Of a DNA stretch of 64,000 bases, positions 53,800 through 63,745 are shown in pieces (position 1 is the first letter of the stretch; each line of letters begins with the position of its first letter). The position numbers and the translations under genes were made by a program. The stretch is from Aequorivita sp. GTDB taxonomy: Bacteria > Bacteroidota > Bacteroidia > Flavobacteriales > Flavobacteriaceae. Under the pieces are notes generated by a model, which was not told the origin of the DNA, did no database searches, and was given only the letters and a program-made list of their open reading frames with translations. The stretch lies in assembly GCA_024637015.1 (NCBI GenBank), contig JAGXGE010000004.1, positions 1-64,000 of the forward strand. Reading direction: 5' to 3'.

Positions 53800-56562
53800 T
53801 TACTTCAACTTTTTCTTAATCATTACTTCTTGAAATGCTTCAATAACATCGTTCTCATAAATGTCATTGTAGTTTTTGATTTGAATACCGCAATCGTATC
53901 CTTTGGACACTTCCTTTACGTCATCTTTAAAGCGCTTCAAGGAAGCGAGCTCTCCAGTATAAACCACAACACCTTCACGGATAATTCGGATTCCAGAGTT
54001 TCGGAATATTTTCCCGCTGGTAACCATACATCCTGCAATAGTACCCACTTTCGAAATTTTGAAAGTTTCACGAATTTCTGCAGTACCGGTAATTTCTTCT
54101 TTCATTTCCGGCGAAAGCATTCCTTCCATTGCATCTTTCACGTCATTGATTGCGTCATAAATGATTGAATAAGTTCGGATATCTATTTCTTCCTTATCTG
54201 CAATTTGACGTGCGTTGCCCATTGGACGAACGTTGAAGCCAATAATGATTGCATCGGAAGCCGAAGCCAACAATACATCGCTTTCGGTAATTGGACCAAC
54301 TGCTTTGTGAATAATATTTACCTGAATTTCTTCAGTAGAAAGTTTTAATAACGAATCTGTCAATGCTTCCACAGAACCGTCAACGTCACCTTTAAGGATA
54401 ATATTCAATTCTTTAAAGTCACCAAGAGCGATACGTCTTCCAATTTCATCAAGTGTAATGTGTCGTTGTGTTCTCACAGACTGCTCACGCTGAAGTTGTG
54501 TACGTTTTGTTGCAATTGTTTTTGCTTCGCGTTCATCATCAAATACGTTGAATTTATCACCAGCTTGTGGTGCGCCGTCCAAACCAAGCACAGAAACTGG
54601 CGTTGATGGTCCAGCTTCCTTCACGTTGTTGCCACGCTCATCTTGCATAGCTTTAACCTTACCACTATGCTGACCTGCAAGAACGTAATCACCTACTTTT
54701 AGGGTTCCGCCCTGTACTAATACAGTTGAAACATATCCACGACCCTTGTCAAGGAATGCTTCTACAACAGTACCATTTGCTTGGCGGTTCGGGTTTGCTG
54801 TTAATTCAAGTAATTCTGCTTCAAGTAATACTTTTTCAAGTAATTCTTTTACACCATCTCCAGTTTTTGCAGAAATGTCATGCGACTGTATTTTTCCGCC
54901 CCAATCTTCTACCAAAAGGTTCATTTGAGCAAGTCCTTCTTTAATTTTTTCAGGATTTGCGTTGGGCTTATCTATTTTATTTATTGCGAAAACTATCGGA
55001 ACACCCGCTGCTTGAGCGTGGCTGATAGCCTCTTTGGTTTGTGGCATAATATCATCGTCCGCTGCAACCACAATAATTGCAAGGTCAGTTACCTGCGCCC
55101 CACGGGCACGCATTGCGGTAAACGCTTCGTGACCAGGAGTATCAAGAAAAGCTATTTTTTGCCCACCATCCAGTTCAACGCCATAGGCGCCAATATGTTG
55201 TGTGATTCCACCAGACTCGCCAGCAATCACGTTTTCTTTACGGATATAATCCAAAAGTGATGTTTTACCGTGGTCAACGTGACCCATTACGGTAACAATA
55301 GGAGCGCGTGGCTCAAGGTCTTCCTCAGCATCAATTTTTTGATCAATTGATTCTCCAATATCGGCAGTTACAAATTCTACTTCATAACCAAATTCTTCAG
55401 CAACTATACTTAATGTTTCAGCATCGAGACGCTGGTTCATCGTTACCATCATTCCCAATGACATACAGGCTGAGATAATTTTGGTAACTGGAACATCCAT
55501 CATCGTTGCCATTTCACTAGCGGTAACAAACTCGGTAACTTTAATAAATTTGCTATCTGCTTCTTGTTGTGCTAGATCATCCTCAGATTTTTGACGGTGG
55601 GTATCTCGCTTTTCACGACGATATTTTGCGCCTTTTCCTTTAGAGGATTTACCTTGAAGTTTTTCAAGGGTTTCGCGCACTTGCTTTTGTACTTCTTCTT
55701 CGCTTGGCTCTTCTTTTGGGGTATTGCTTCGCCCTTTTCTTGCAGGCCCGCGATTGTTATCTTTGTTGAAATTGTTTCCTCCACCAGTAGTTCCTGGTTT
55801 CGGAGTCTCTTTACTTATTCGGCGTCTTTTCCCTTTTTTATCTTTTTTGTCGTCAGGCTTAGTTTCCTTCTTCTTTTCAGGTTTTTTGAATTGGGTAAGA
55901 TCAATTTTTTGACCTGTAAAGTTTGGACCGTCCAGTTTACGATATTGCGTTGTAACTGTATCTGACTCTTTTGGCTTTTCTTCCTTAGGTTCCTCTTTTG
56001 CAACAGGAGTTTCCTTGGCTTTTTCAGCAGGTTTCTCAACCTTTTCTTCCTTAATAGGTTCAACAGGTTTTTCTTCTGTCTTCTCCGCTTTAGGCTTTTC
56101 AGTTACAACTTCAGGTTTTTCTACCTTTTCTTCTTTCTTGGCTTCTTTAATCTCTTTAGCCTCAACTGGTTTTTCCTCAACCTTTGTCTCTTCCTTTTTA
56201 GCTTTTCCAGCGTCAAGATCAATTTTGCCTACCTGCTTTGGTCCTTCCAATTTAGCCTCAGCTTTTATAACTCGGGAAGCCTCTTCCTTTTTATGCTTTT
56301 CTTCAATCTCACGTTCACGCTCCAAACGAAATTCTTCCTTTTCTTTGCGCTTTTCTTCACCTACTTCCTTGGAAGCTACTTTTTTACTCTTGTCGGTTTC
56401 AAACTCTTCAAAAAGAACTTCGTACTCATCACCCGTTATTTTGGTGTTGGGACTTGCGTCCACATCGAACCCTTTGGAACTCAAAAATTCCACGGCACGA
56501 TCTAACGAGATATTGAACTCACGTAATACCTGACTTAGTCTTTTCGTTTTTACTTCAGCCAT
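53800..56562 (-). CDS. infB: Translation initiation factor IF-2
   Basis: A 920-residue GTPase that places initiator tRNA on the ribosome. The N-terminal IF2_N helix region ([20 protein letters not shown]) is followed by a long K/E/P-rich linker (about 75-340, [15 protein letters not shown]). The GTPase core has [18 protein letters not shown] and NKIDK. The C-terminal domains end in EVMIKKKLK. Full length for Bacteroidota. It follows nusA by 63 bp and is the last gene of the operon. Confidence 0.98.
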   Translation of the reverse strand: MAEVKTKRLSQVLREFNISLDRAVEFLSSKGFDVDASPNTKITGDEYEVLFEEFETDKSKKVASKEVGEEKRKEKEEFRLEREREIEEKHKKEEASRVIKAEAKLEGPKQVGKIDLDAGKAKKEETKVEEKPVEAKEIKEAKKEEKVEKPEVVTEKPKAEKTEEKPVEPIKEEKVEKPAEKAKETPVAKEEPKEEKPKESDTVTTQYRKLDGPNFTGQKIDLTQFKKPEKKKETKPDDKKDKKGKRRRISKETPKPGTTGGGNNFNKDNNRGPARKGRSNTPKEEPSEEEVQKQVRETLEKLQGKSSKGKGAKYRREKRDTHRQKSEDDLAQQEADSKFIKVTEFVTASEMATMMDVPVTKIISACMSLGMMVTMNQRLDAETLSIVAEEFGYEVEFVTADIGESIDQKIDAEEDLEPRAPIVTVMGHVDHGKTSLLDYIRKENVIAGESGGITQHIGAYGVELDGGQKIAFLDTPGHEAFTAMRARGAQVTDLAIIVVAADDDIMPQTKEAISHAQAAGVPIVFAINKIDKPNANPEKIKEGLAQMNLLVEDWGGKIQSHDISAKTGDGVKELLEKVLLEAELLELTANPNRQANGTVVEAFLDKGRGYVSTVLVQGGTLKVGDYVLAGQHSGKVKAMQDERGNNVKEAGPSTPVSVLGLDGAPQAGDKFNVFDDEREAKTIATKRTQLQREQSVRTQRHITLDEIGRRIALGDFKELNIILKGDVDGSVEALTDSLLKLSTEEIQVNIIHKAVGPITESDVLLASASDAIIIGFNVRPMGNARQIADKEEIDIRTYSIIYDAINDVKDAMEGMLSPEMKEEITGTAEIRETFKISKVGTIAGCMVTSGKIFRNSGIRIIREGVVVYTGELASLKRFKDDVKEVSKGYDCGIQIKNYNDIYENDVIEAFQEVMIKKKLK

Positions 56563-56625
56563 AAATGCTTTTTCCTATTTTGTCTTTTTAAAAAATTTGT
56601 ATAAAAGTAATTAAAGTTTTAACTA

Positions 56626-57855
56626 CTACTCAAATTCTTCTTTTAATATATTTATTACATCACGAATGGTTTCTTCTTCCAAATCGGTTCGTTTTACCAA
56701 ATCGTTGATGTCATGCTCTAGTATACTTTTAGCAGTATCCAGGCCAATTTTATGGAATTCTTGAATTACCCACCCTTCTATTTCATCAGAGAATTCGCTC
56801 AATTCTACATCTTCTTCTGCACCTTCGCGAAGTACATCTATTTCATAACCTGTTAATTGTCCTGCCAAGCGAATGTTGTGCCCGCCACGACCAATTGCTT
56901 TACTTACTTCTTCTGGACGAAGAATAACCTCAGCACGTTTTTTAACCTCATCTATTTTTACCGAAGTAACCTTTGCAGGGCTAAGCGCCCGAGTTATATA
57001 CAAGGTAAGGTTGCTGGTATAATTAATTACGTCTATATTCTCGTTGCCAAGTTCACGAACAATTCCGTGAATTCTAGATCCTTTCATACCTACACAAGCA
57101 CCCACAGGGTCAATACGATCATCGTACGAATCAACGGCAACTTTAGCTTTTTCACCTGGAATTCTAACTACCTTTTTAACAGTAATCAAACCATCAAAAA
57201 CCTCTGGGATTTCCTGTTCAAATAACTTTTCAAGGAAAACTGGATTTGCGCGGGACATGATAATTGTAGGTTTGTTTCCTTTCAAATCCACACTTTCAAT
57301 AATTCCACGAACGTTGTCTCCTTTTCTGAAAAAATCTGAAGGGATTTGTTTTTCCTTGGGAAGTATTATCTCATTGCCTTCATCATCCAAAAGAATCACG
57401 GCGCGATGGCGGATGTGATGTACTTCCGCAGTATAAATTTCGCCTTCAAGATCCTTGAACTGTTTATAAACAATAGTGTTATCGTGTTCGTGTATTTTTG
57501 AAATAAGATTTTGACGAAGCGCCAAAATTGAACGGCGGCCAAGGTCAATCAATTTCACTTCTTCTGAAACATCTTCTCCAATCTCAAAATCCGGCTCAAT
57601 TTTTTGAGCGGCACTCAATGAAATTTCCTCGTTTGGGTCTTCCACTTCGCCATCAGCAACAACTATACGGTTTCTCCATATTTCAAGATCTCCCTTGTCT
57701 GGGTTCACAATAATATCAAAGTTGTCGTCGCTTCCGTATTTTTTTTTCAGTGCATTTCTGAAAACCTCTTCAAGTATCGCCATTAGCGTTACTCTGTCTA
57801 TTTGTTTATCGTCTTTAAATTCCGAAAAAGAATCGATCAGTGCTAAATTTTCCAT
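56626..57855 (-). CDS. nusA: Transcription termination/antitermination protein NusA
   Basis: A 409-residue protein: N-terminal RNA polymerase-binding domain (1-130), S1 domain (about 135-200, GEIYTAEVHHIRHRAVILLD), and two KH domains with GACVGMKGSRIHGIVREL and AIGRGGHNIRLAGQLTG. It has a short C-terminal segment and no acidic repeats, normal for the phylum. It lies 10 bp after rimP. NusA is known to autoregulate this operon by termination in enterobacteria. Confidence 0.97.
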   Translation of the reverse strand: MENLALIDSFSEFKDDKQIDRVTLMAILEEVFRNALKKKYGSDDNFDIIVNPDKGDLEIWRNRIVVADGEVEDPNEEISLSAAQKIEPDFEIGEDVSEEVKLIDLGRRSILALRQNLISKIHEHDNTIVYKQFKDLEGEIYTAEVHHIRHRAVILLDDEGNEIILPKEKQIPSDFFRKGDNVRGIIESVDLKGNKPTIIMSRANPVFLEKLFEQEIPEVFDGLITVKKVVRIPGEKAKVAVDSYDDRIDPVGACVGMKGSRIHGIVRELGNENIDVINYTSNLTLYITRALSPAKVTSVKIDEVKKRAEVILRPEEVSKAIGRGGHNIRLAGQLTGYEIDVLREGAEEDVELSEFSDEIEGWVIQEFHKIGLDTAKSILEHDINDLVKRTDLEEETIRDVINILKEEFE

Positions 57856-57865
57856 ATCAATCCAA

Positions 57866-58330
57866 TTAAAATGTTATCATCACTTTTGCTTCTACAATAT
57901 CTTTATAAGGCAGGGTTACCTCTTTTTGAACGGTTACTTTTCCTTTACCAACCGGTTTGGGCTCGCGCGCAGACCATGTTAAAGTAAAACTTTCGTCGTT
58001 TACGGAAATAAGCTCCCCTTCAATTTTTTCTTCTTTTTTGGTTTTCACCTTTAGGTTTCTACCAATATTTTTTTTGAACTGCCTTGGCAATGTCAACGGT
58101 TCCGAAGTCCCAGCAGACATAACCTCCAAAGAAAAGTCATATTCCTCACGGTCCAAATTGTGTTCAATTGCACGGCTAACAGCAATGCAATCCTCTACTG
58201 TAACGCCTTTATCGCCGTCCAGAATGACCCGTATTTGGTTGTCTTCAGAAATATTTAGGTCGATCAAAAACAGTGATTTGTTCTCGTCTAGCGCACTTTC
58301 CAGCAGTTGTGCTACTTTTTCACGCATCAT
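57866..58330 (-). CDS. rimP: Ribosome maturation factor RimP
   Basis: A 154-residue 30S assembly factor. The N-terminal alpha/beta domain has [20 protein letters not shown] and the [20 protein letters not shown] signature (PGLDRPL in most bacteria). The C-terminal SH3-like domain is about 88-154 ([19 protein letters not shown]). First gene of rimP-nusA-infB. Two adjacent ATG codons (58330 and 58327) could serve as start. Confidence 0.95.
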   Translation of the reverse strand: MMREKVAQLLESALDENKSLFLIDLNISEDNQIRVILDGDKGVTVEDCIAVSRAIEHNLDREEYDFSLEVMSAGTSEPLTLPRQFKKNIGRNLKVKTKKEEKIEGELISVNDESFTLTWSAREPKPVGKGKVTVQKEVTLPYKDIVEAKVMITF

Positions 58331-58345
58331 TTTAAGCTATAAAAA

Positions 58346-58365
58346 GAGGGGACTTTAGTCCCCTC
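58346..58365 (-). promoter_or_regulatory. Terminator-like hairpin in the rimP leader (candidate attenuator)
   Basis: An 8-bp GC-rich stem GAGGGGAC/GTCCCCTC with a TTTA loop (TAAA on the transcribed strand), followed by TTTTTAT, all between the -7 box at 58398-58391 and the rimP ATG at 58330. Confidence 0.6.
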
Positions 58366-58390
58366 AGATAGTTTCGTATCAAATTCGGTG

Positions 58391-58398
58391 CAAATATA
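58391..58398 (-). promoter_or_regulatory. -7 box of the rimP-nusA-infB operon
   Basis: TATATTTG on the minus strand, exact consensus. TTT rather than TTG lies at about 20 bp upstream. Initiation near 58385 gives a leader of about 55 nt containing the hairpin. Confidence 0.5.
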
Positions 58399-58438
58399 CT
58401 ATATTTTTTAATATTATAAAAACGAAGCGCAAACGATT

Positions 58439-58446
58439 TATTTTTG
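58439..58446 (+). promoter_or_regulatory. Putative -7 box of the universal stress protein gene
   Basis: TATTTTTG, exact consensus, 38 bp before the ATG at 58485. No TTG 17-23 bp upstream. Confidence 0.4.
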
Positions 58447-58484
58447 TAATTTGATGCTTCAAAAAAAATCAATCAAAACAATTT

Positions 58485-59306
58485 ATGAAACGTATTCTTG
58501 TACCTACAGATTTCTCCAAACAAGCAGAAAATGCACTAAAAGTAGCCGTAAAGCTTTCAAAAAAACATAATAGCGAAATTTACGTGCTCCACTCCATGGA
58601 GATGCCACTTCACCTTTCTTCATCATCAGATTCCGGAAGCCTTCCAGAATCTTTGTTTTTTATTAAGCTTGCCGAAAAGCGGTTTAGCGACTTGAGAAAG
58701 AATTCATATTTAGAAGGAATTGATCTAAGTGAAGCTATAGGCCATAAAGAAATTTATGAAGACATTGAAGAGGCCTGCAAGAAAAACAATATAGACCTTA
58801 TAGTAATGGGTTCCAATGGCGCCAGCGGCTTTAAGGAAATGTTCGTGGGAAGCAATACTGAAAAAGTTGTGCGTACTTCCAAAATCCCCGTACTTGTAAT
58901 AAAGAATAATCATCCGGAATTTAATATAAATGATTTTGTTTTCGCTACCGACTTTTCCGAAGAAGGCCGCGGGTCATTAGACAAAGCTCAAAAGTTCGCC
59001 AAAAAAGTTGAAGCAAAAATGCATTTACTTTTCGTGAACACTCCCGCTGACTTTAAGACCTCTGCACAAGCACAGATTATTATGGAAAATTTCGTGAGGG
59101 GAATGGCAGTGGAAAACTACACACTCAATATTTATAACGACACTTCCGTAGAAAAAGGTATTCTTAATTTTGCACAACAGATTAATGCACAATTGATTGG
59201 AATGGGAACACACGGCCGCAAAGGCATTTCGCATTTCTTTAACGGAAGTATAAGTGAAGACATGGTAAACCACGCCAATATGCCAGTGATAACCTTTAAA
59301 ATTTAA
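58485..59306 (+). CDS. Tandem universal stress protein (UspA family)
   Basis: A 273-residue protein made of two Usp domains. The first (1-145) has RILVPTDFSKQAENALKVAV and the ATP-binding-like GSNGASGFKEMFVGSNTEKV. The second (about 148-273) has FVFATDFSEEGRGSLDKAQK and GTHGRKGISHFFNGSISEDM. Both G-2x-G-9x-G loops look intact, so nucleotide binding is likely. Cytoplasmic. The small lipoprotein gene begins at the base after its stop codon. Confidence 0.93.
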   Translation: MKRILVPTDFSKQAENALKVAVKLSKKHNSEIYVLHSMEMPLHLSSSSDSGSLPESLFFIKLAEKRFSDLRKNSYLEGIDLSEAIGHKEIYEDIEEACKKNNIDLIVMGSNGASGFKEMFVGSNTEKVVRTSKIPVLVIKNNHPEFNINDFVFATDFSEEGRGSLDKAQKFAKKVEAKMHLLFVNTPADFKTSAQAQIIMENFVRGMAVENYTLNIYNDTSVEKGILNFAQQINAQLIGMGTHGRKGISHFFNGSISEDMVNHANMPVITFKI

Positions 59307-59888
59307 ATGAAGTATTTGTTCCTTGCTATGCTGTTTCTTTTTTTAAGCTGTAAAAAGCTTGATGATAAACAGCTGCCAGGGACAGATATTGTTATTGATG
59401 AACCTCCAGTTATCATTTCGGAAAAACCCGAACTTCCCGAAGGTGCGTTAACCGCAGATTTTTTTGGGAATCGAGATTCCGTGTATGCATATATAAAAAA
59501 GATTGACCCCATAAATGAAATCACACGTATCGGTTTTGAAAACGAAAAACTGCCCGAAATTAATATTCCCGAAAGTATAGGTGCAGAACTTCAGCTTTTG
59601 AAGCTTAAAAATTTCGGCAATGATATTTTATTGGTAAATGCAAAGCTGAAAGACACAAACTTTAATGAGTACTATCTCTTTGTTTGGAGAGATTCTGTCT
59701 GGAAACAACCCGTAAACCGCTTTGATATCCATAAAAGTAATATGACGGATACCTTAATCCCAATAAGTAACAACCCAAAAGACAGTACGCAACTATTACG
59801 CTACTACTCTGTTTTTAATATGGATAGAAAAAGTGAGAAAAAATTCACTTGGAAACTGATGCGGGAAAGTGTTTCAATTAAGGAATAA
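59307..59888 (+). CDS. Small lipoprotein of unknown function
   Basis: A 193-residue protein with a lipoprotein signal (MKYLFLAMLFLFLSCKK, C15 in FLSCK), so it is envelope-anchored. No family is recognised. The mature part is acidic, with a pro/glu stretch early (VIISEKPELPEG), and is predicted mostly beta. The start directly abuts the Usp stop, suggesting coupled translation. It ends 2 bp from the convergent PaaK-like gene. Confidence 0.75.
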   Translation: MKYLFLAMLFLFLSCKKLDDKQLPGTDIVIDEPPVIISEKPELPEGALTADFFGNRDSVYAYIKKIDPINEITRIGFENEKLPEINIPESIGAELQLLKLKNFGNDILLVNAKLKDTNFNEYYLFVWRDSVWKQPVNRFDIHKSNMTDTLIPISNNPKDSTQLLRYYSVFNMDRKSEKKFTWKLMRESVSIKE

Positions 59889-59890
59889 AA

Positions 59891-61180
59891 CTATTTTCGC
59901 CTATCAATTAAATTAACCGGTTTTCGACTTAAGGGGGGAAACAGAAGCTCTTCAATTACTTCGGAAGTGGCAAATTCAATTTTTGGCGCGACACGTAATT
60001 TTGCGCGGAAATGGTCTTTTATTTCCAGTAATAATTCTTCAGAAATATTTTCCGAAGCAATTTTTATCAATATTTCATCCGTACCCAGGTCATTGTGGAA
60101 AATTTCAATGACATAGCTTTCAATCACCGAAAAATCGTTAAGAATATTATACATGGCAGGCGGATAAAGGGTTGTGCCTTTATATTTTATCATTTGTTTT
60201 TTGCGGCCCACAACGGGGCCCAAACGCAAAGTGTTTCTGCCACATTTGCAAGGTTCATTATAAGCCTGAACCATATCGCCTGTTTTAAATCTTAGCAAAG
60301 GCATAGCTTCAACGCCCAAAGTTGTTATTGTCAACTCACCTACTTCACCGTCGGAAACTGGCAAATTGTTGTCATCGAGAATTTCAGCAATTATAAGCCC
60401 GGGATGATGGTGGACTCCTTTATGCATTTCACATTCATTGAAAGCAGTACTCATTTCGGTGGAAGCATAAGTTGAAAAAAGTTCAATATCCCAATCCTTT
60501 TTAATCTTTTTTGCCAAAATGTTCAATGAAAAATCCTGCTCACGGATGGTTTCACCTATGCAGATAGCAGCTTTAACGCCAGTATTTTTTAAATTGATAT
60601 TGTGTTGTTGTGCATATTCAATCAATTTTAAAAGGAAAGAAGGCACTGTGATCAAATAAGTAGGTTTAAATTTCAAAATGGAATCCCATTGAAGCTCTGG
60701 GATCCCGGAACCCACACGAATGATGCCCGAGCCCAGTTTTCGAGCACCCAAAAAATATGCCAATCCGGCCATAAAACGCCGATCCATAGTGGTCATTAAC
60801 TGCAAAGTATCTTCCTTGCCAACACCGCAACAGGCAAAGGAAATTGCTTCATTATAAGCCAACCGTTCCAAATCTTTATCGGTCAAAGCAAAAATTACGG
60901 GATCTCCCAAAGTACCTGAAGTAGTTACATAATCTATTATTTCCGATTTCGGAACGCAGATAAAATCGTTGTTGAATTGCTGAAGATGGTCTTTTGTGGT
61001 TACAGGGATTTTTTGAAGATCTTCCAAACTTTCTATTTTTGAAACTTGAATGTTGTTTTCTCTGAAAAAGCGCCTATAAAAAGTTGATTTCTCATTTAAA
61101 TATTGAAGTGTTTCTTTCAGTTTTTCTTCCTGAAAGGCTTTAATTTTATCTTTGGATTCTTTTTCTATTTCTGGAATCAT
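59891..61180 (-). CDS. PaaK/CapK-like adenylate-forming enzyme
   Basis: A 429-residue member of the phenylacetate-CoA ligase branch of the ANL superfamily. PaaK-type features are KSTFYRRFFRENNI at the start, the P-loop variant TTSGTLGDPV, YASTEMSTAFNECEMHKGVH, FKTGD where RTGD is typical, and a Cys pair in EPCKCGRNTLRLGP. The C-terminal small domain has GRKKQMIKYKG. It probably activates an aromatic or fatty acid as adenylate, then CoA or carrier thioester. It lies 2 bp after the C45-type gene. Confidence 0.85.
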   Translation of the reverse strand: MIPEIEKESKDKIKAFQEEKLKETLQYLNEKSTFYRRFFRENNIQVSKIESLEDLQKIPVTTKDHLQQFNNDFICVPKSEIIDYVTTSGTLGDPVIFALTDKDLERLAYNEAISFACCGVGKEDTLQLMTTMDRRFMAGLAYFLGARKLGSGIIRVGSGIPELQWDSILKFKPTYLITVPSFLLKLIEYAQQHNINLKNTGVKAAICIGETIREQDFSLNILAKKIKKDWDIELFSTYASTEMSTAFNECEMHKGVHHHPGLIIAEILDDNNLPVSDGEVGELTITTLGVEAMPLLRFKTGDMVQAYNEPCKCGRNTLRLGPVVGRKKQMIKYKGTTLYPPAMYNILNDFSVIESYVIEIFHNDLGTDEILIKIASENISEELLLEIKDHFRAKLRVAPKIEFATSEVIEELLFPPLSRKPVNLIDRRK

Positions 61181-61182
61181 CG

Positions 61183-62844
61183 TTATTTTTTCAATTTCTG
61201 AAGATACTTTTCAATTCTCTCTCTGTCAGGAACGGTTGTAATTTCTTTGGTCAAAGCTGTTTCAAAAGCTTTTTTAGCTGCAGCGTCATACTTTTTTTCA
61301 AAGTAATACTTTCCTGTTAAATAATAGGTCTTCCAATACTCGGGATTTTTTTGTTGTAACGCAGAAAGGGTTTCGACAGAAATAGTTTCATCGTTTTCAA
61401 TTGCAGTTTCCACTTTCCGCTCCAAAATTCGGTATTCTTCGTAATCTTTGTATTCTTTGGAATGTACAAATGGGTCTTCGGCTATTTTTCCTTTTGGGTT
61501 TGAAATGGTTTTTGTTGCAGGATTTCCTCCCCTATTTTTAAAAATTTCATCCAAATTATACTCTACAAATTCCCCCAATTGATACGGATCTGAAGAAACC
61601 CAAACCTTTCTGCTTTCCGGTTTGAAAACGATGCCGTGATGTGCCAAAAGCTGATTGAGTGCCTTTTCATTTCCGAAACCAATTTCTTTATCATCCAATC
61701 CTTTTTTGTTCCGAAGAATAGAAACCGCATCGGGAACATCCAGTTTATTTTCTTCTGAAATCAATTCTTCCATTCGCTCAAAACGATACATTGAATGACT
61801 TTCGGCAATCCATTTTAAATTTCGTTCATCGTTTTTGTATGTTTCACTTTGAAAATGATTGCTGCAAATAAGTTCATCTGTATTTTCAACTTCGTAAACG
61901 TCAAAATTATCGGGTGCAACTTCAATAATTGCAGCTTTTTTATCCTTTGCGCTTCCCACAAAAATAGCTTCGGAAACAAATACTTCACGTTTTTTTGCAA
62001 TGGCAATCGCTTCTTCTATGGTTGAAGCATATTGTAGAATTTCGCGGGTTACAATTGAAATCGGTGTTTTAGCAAGCAGTGGAATTTCAGATTTTCCGGC
62101 GTTGATGGTTACCGTCATGCCTTGGTCGTTCATCCCTGAAACCACACCCATCATCCCACCCCAAGTGACAGACATAAATTTGTGTCCTTCGGAAGGATTT
62201 ACAAAAGCTATTATTTTTTCCTTCGCAAAATCATCACCAGCATAAAAATCAAAATTCCGTCCTATAAGCAATTCGCCGTCAACTGTTTTATCGCCCCAAA
62301 CAGCAAAGGCGGAACAGCCCACAAGCATCAAATCCTGCAGAGCGTGACCGATATCGTGCGCGCCATGAAGATAAAGCAAACGCAAATAAGGCTCTCCAAT
62401 ATCACTGAAGTTTGAGGAAGAAAACTGTGAAAGTCCATAAATTTCTGTTTTGTATTCCTCGGGAATATGCAGGTACATTTTTCTGCTGTACCAAGCCAAA
62501 AACTTTCTCAGCAAATATTGCTGCGTTTTTGATGGCACCAAATCTTCCACTTTGTTGAAAAATATGGCTTCCTGTTTTTGCATTAAATCTTGAGTGAGAC
62601 TTCCTGTAATTTTGCCTATTTGCAATGGGTTTCCTTCCACATAAAGCTCCCATTGTCCTTGTTCATTTTTCAGAAAAAAATTGTTTCCGGCTACAAAAGT
62701 GGAATCGTTTATTTTTACTTTTTCGGGAATTGTTGCATTATAGCTACTAACATCTGGGCGATTATGAAGGGATTTTGAAACGCCACATGAATTCAGAATA
62801 ATTACAAGAAAAGTAAACACCAAAGACCGTCCCAAATGTTTCAT
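61183..62844 (-). CDS. C45-type Ntn-hydrolase/acyltransferase lipoprotein with TPR-like tail
   Basis: A 553-residue lipoprotein (lipobox LNSC, C20). The catalytic domain fits the C45/acyl-CoA:6-aminopenicillanate acyltransferase family. Candidate nucleophile C177 is in LVGCSAFAVWGDKT, followed by DGELLIGRNFDFYAGD, WGGMMGVVSGMNDQGMTV and TREILQYASTIEEAI. Before the nucleophile lie about 155 residues that could be removed by self-cleavage. The C terminus (about 500-553) is TPR-like (YWKTYYLTGKYYFEKKYDAA). It lies between the cupin_8 gene (1 bp) and the PaaK-like gene (2 bp). An amide-forming or amide-cleaving role on acyl substrates is inferred. Confidence 0.82.
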   Translation of the reverse strand: MKHLGRSLVFTFLVIILNSCGVSKSLHNRPDVSSYNATIPEKVKINDSTFVAGNNFFLKNEQGQWELYVEGNPLQIGKITGSLTQDLMQKQEAIFFNKVEDLVPSKTQQYLLRKFLAWYSRKMYLHIPEEYKTEIYGLSQFSSSNFSDIGEPYLRLLYLHGAHDIGHALQDLMLVGCSAFAVWGDKTVDGELLIGRNFDFYAGDDFAKEKIIAFVNPSEGHKFMSVTWGGMMGVVSGMNDQGMTVTINAGKSEIPLLAKTPISIVTREILQYASTIEEAIAIAKKREVFVSEAIFVGSAKDKKAAIIEVAPDNFDVYEVENTDELICSNHFQSETYKNDERNLKWIAESHSMYRFERMEELISEENKLDVPDAVSILRNKKGLDDKEIGFGNEKALNQLLAHHGIVFKPESRKVWVSSDPYQLGEFVEYNLDEIFKNRGGNPATKTISNPKGKIAEDPFVHSKEYKDYEEYRILERKVETAIENDETISVETLSALQQKNPEYWKTYYLTGKYYFEKKYDAAAKKAFETALTKEITTVPDRERIEKYLQKLKK

Positions 62845-62845
62845 C

Positions 62846-63733
62846 TTAAATGCTTTGTCTATTCAGTTTTGCAGCACGCTTATTGGTTTTTGAGAGCGTA
62901 TGATTTTCTTTGTAATCAATCCATTTCTGTCCGAGGGATTTACGCATTACATTTTCAAAATGACGCATAAAAAATACATTGTAGAGCATGTTTCCCAAAC
63001 GGCCTAGATGCCGTGGAAAAGCCCTAAGTGTCATCGAAAAACCGCCGTCCAAATATTTTATGTAATGCCAATAACCGCTGGGCATATATAGCGCATCGCC
63101 GTGTTTCATTGTGGCGTGCAGTCCTTCCAAATATTGTAACGCGGGATATTTTTCAAAATCTGGATTGTCCAAATCTATGCTTTCCAAATTGTGTACTGCG
63201 AAGGGTATTTTATAAAGATATTTAGTTTGCTTCGGTGAAAATAAAGTGACACTTTTTGTGCCGTGAAAGTGAAAATGCACCAAATCTGCCAAGTCCATAT
63301 CATAATGTGGCAAAACTTTGGAACCTTCTCCTCCGAAGAAAAGCACTGGAAGTCTTTTAAAAAATTTCAACCCAATGTCTGGGTATTCAAAATCCCTCAA
63401 AAGTTCGGGTAATTTCACTTTTAAATCATAAAAGAAGATGCGCAGATCCGTGGGTTTTGTTTTTATCAATTCAATATAATCTGCCATTTTCATTTCGGTT
63501 GCGGGCTCGGCAGAATTCTGTTTGCCTTTGGTGGGCTCATTGTTATAAAGCGGAACTGTTTGGTCGCCGGCATGTTTCTGAATATAATCCAAATTCCATT
63601 TCTGGAAAGCTTCCCAATTTTGTGTCAAACCTTCAATAAGAATTGGTTTTTGAGGTTTGTAATAATTTTCGATGAAATCCTTCTTTGAAATATTCCGAAC
63701 CCTTTCAACCGGTGTTGTTTTGATCTGTTCCAT
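62846..63733 (-). CDS. Cupin_8/JmjC-like protein, possible Fe(II)/2-oxoglutarate dioxygenase
   Basis: A 295-residue protein with the cupin_8 pattern: YYKPQKPILIEGLTQNWEAF at the start, LPHYDMDLADLVHFHFHGTK carrying the HxD of a facial triad, and DALYMPSGYWHYIKYL with the distal histidine. The triad is thus complete, so oxygenase or hydroxylase activity is plausible. No signal peptide; cytoplasmic. It lies 12 bp after the oxidoreductase gene and 1 bp before the C45-type lipoprotein in one transcript. Confidence 0.83.
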   Translation of the reverse strand: MEQIKTTPVERVRNISKKDFIENYYKPQKPILIEGLTQNWEAFQKWNLDYIQKHAGDQTVPLYNNEPTKGKQNSAEPATEMKMADYIELIKTKPTDLRIFFYDLKVKLPELLRDFEYPDIGLKFFKRLPVLFFGGEGSKVLPHYDMDLADLVHFHFHGTKSVTLFSPKQTKYLYKIPFAVHNLESIDLDNPDFEKYPALQYLEGLHATMKHGDALYMPSGYWHYIKYLDGGFSMTLRAFPRHLGRLGNMLYNVFFMRHFENVMRKSLGQKWIDYKENHTLSKTNKRAAKLNRQSI

Positions 63734-63745
63734 CTTCCAAAAACA

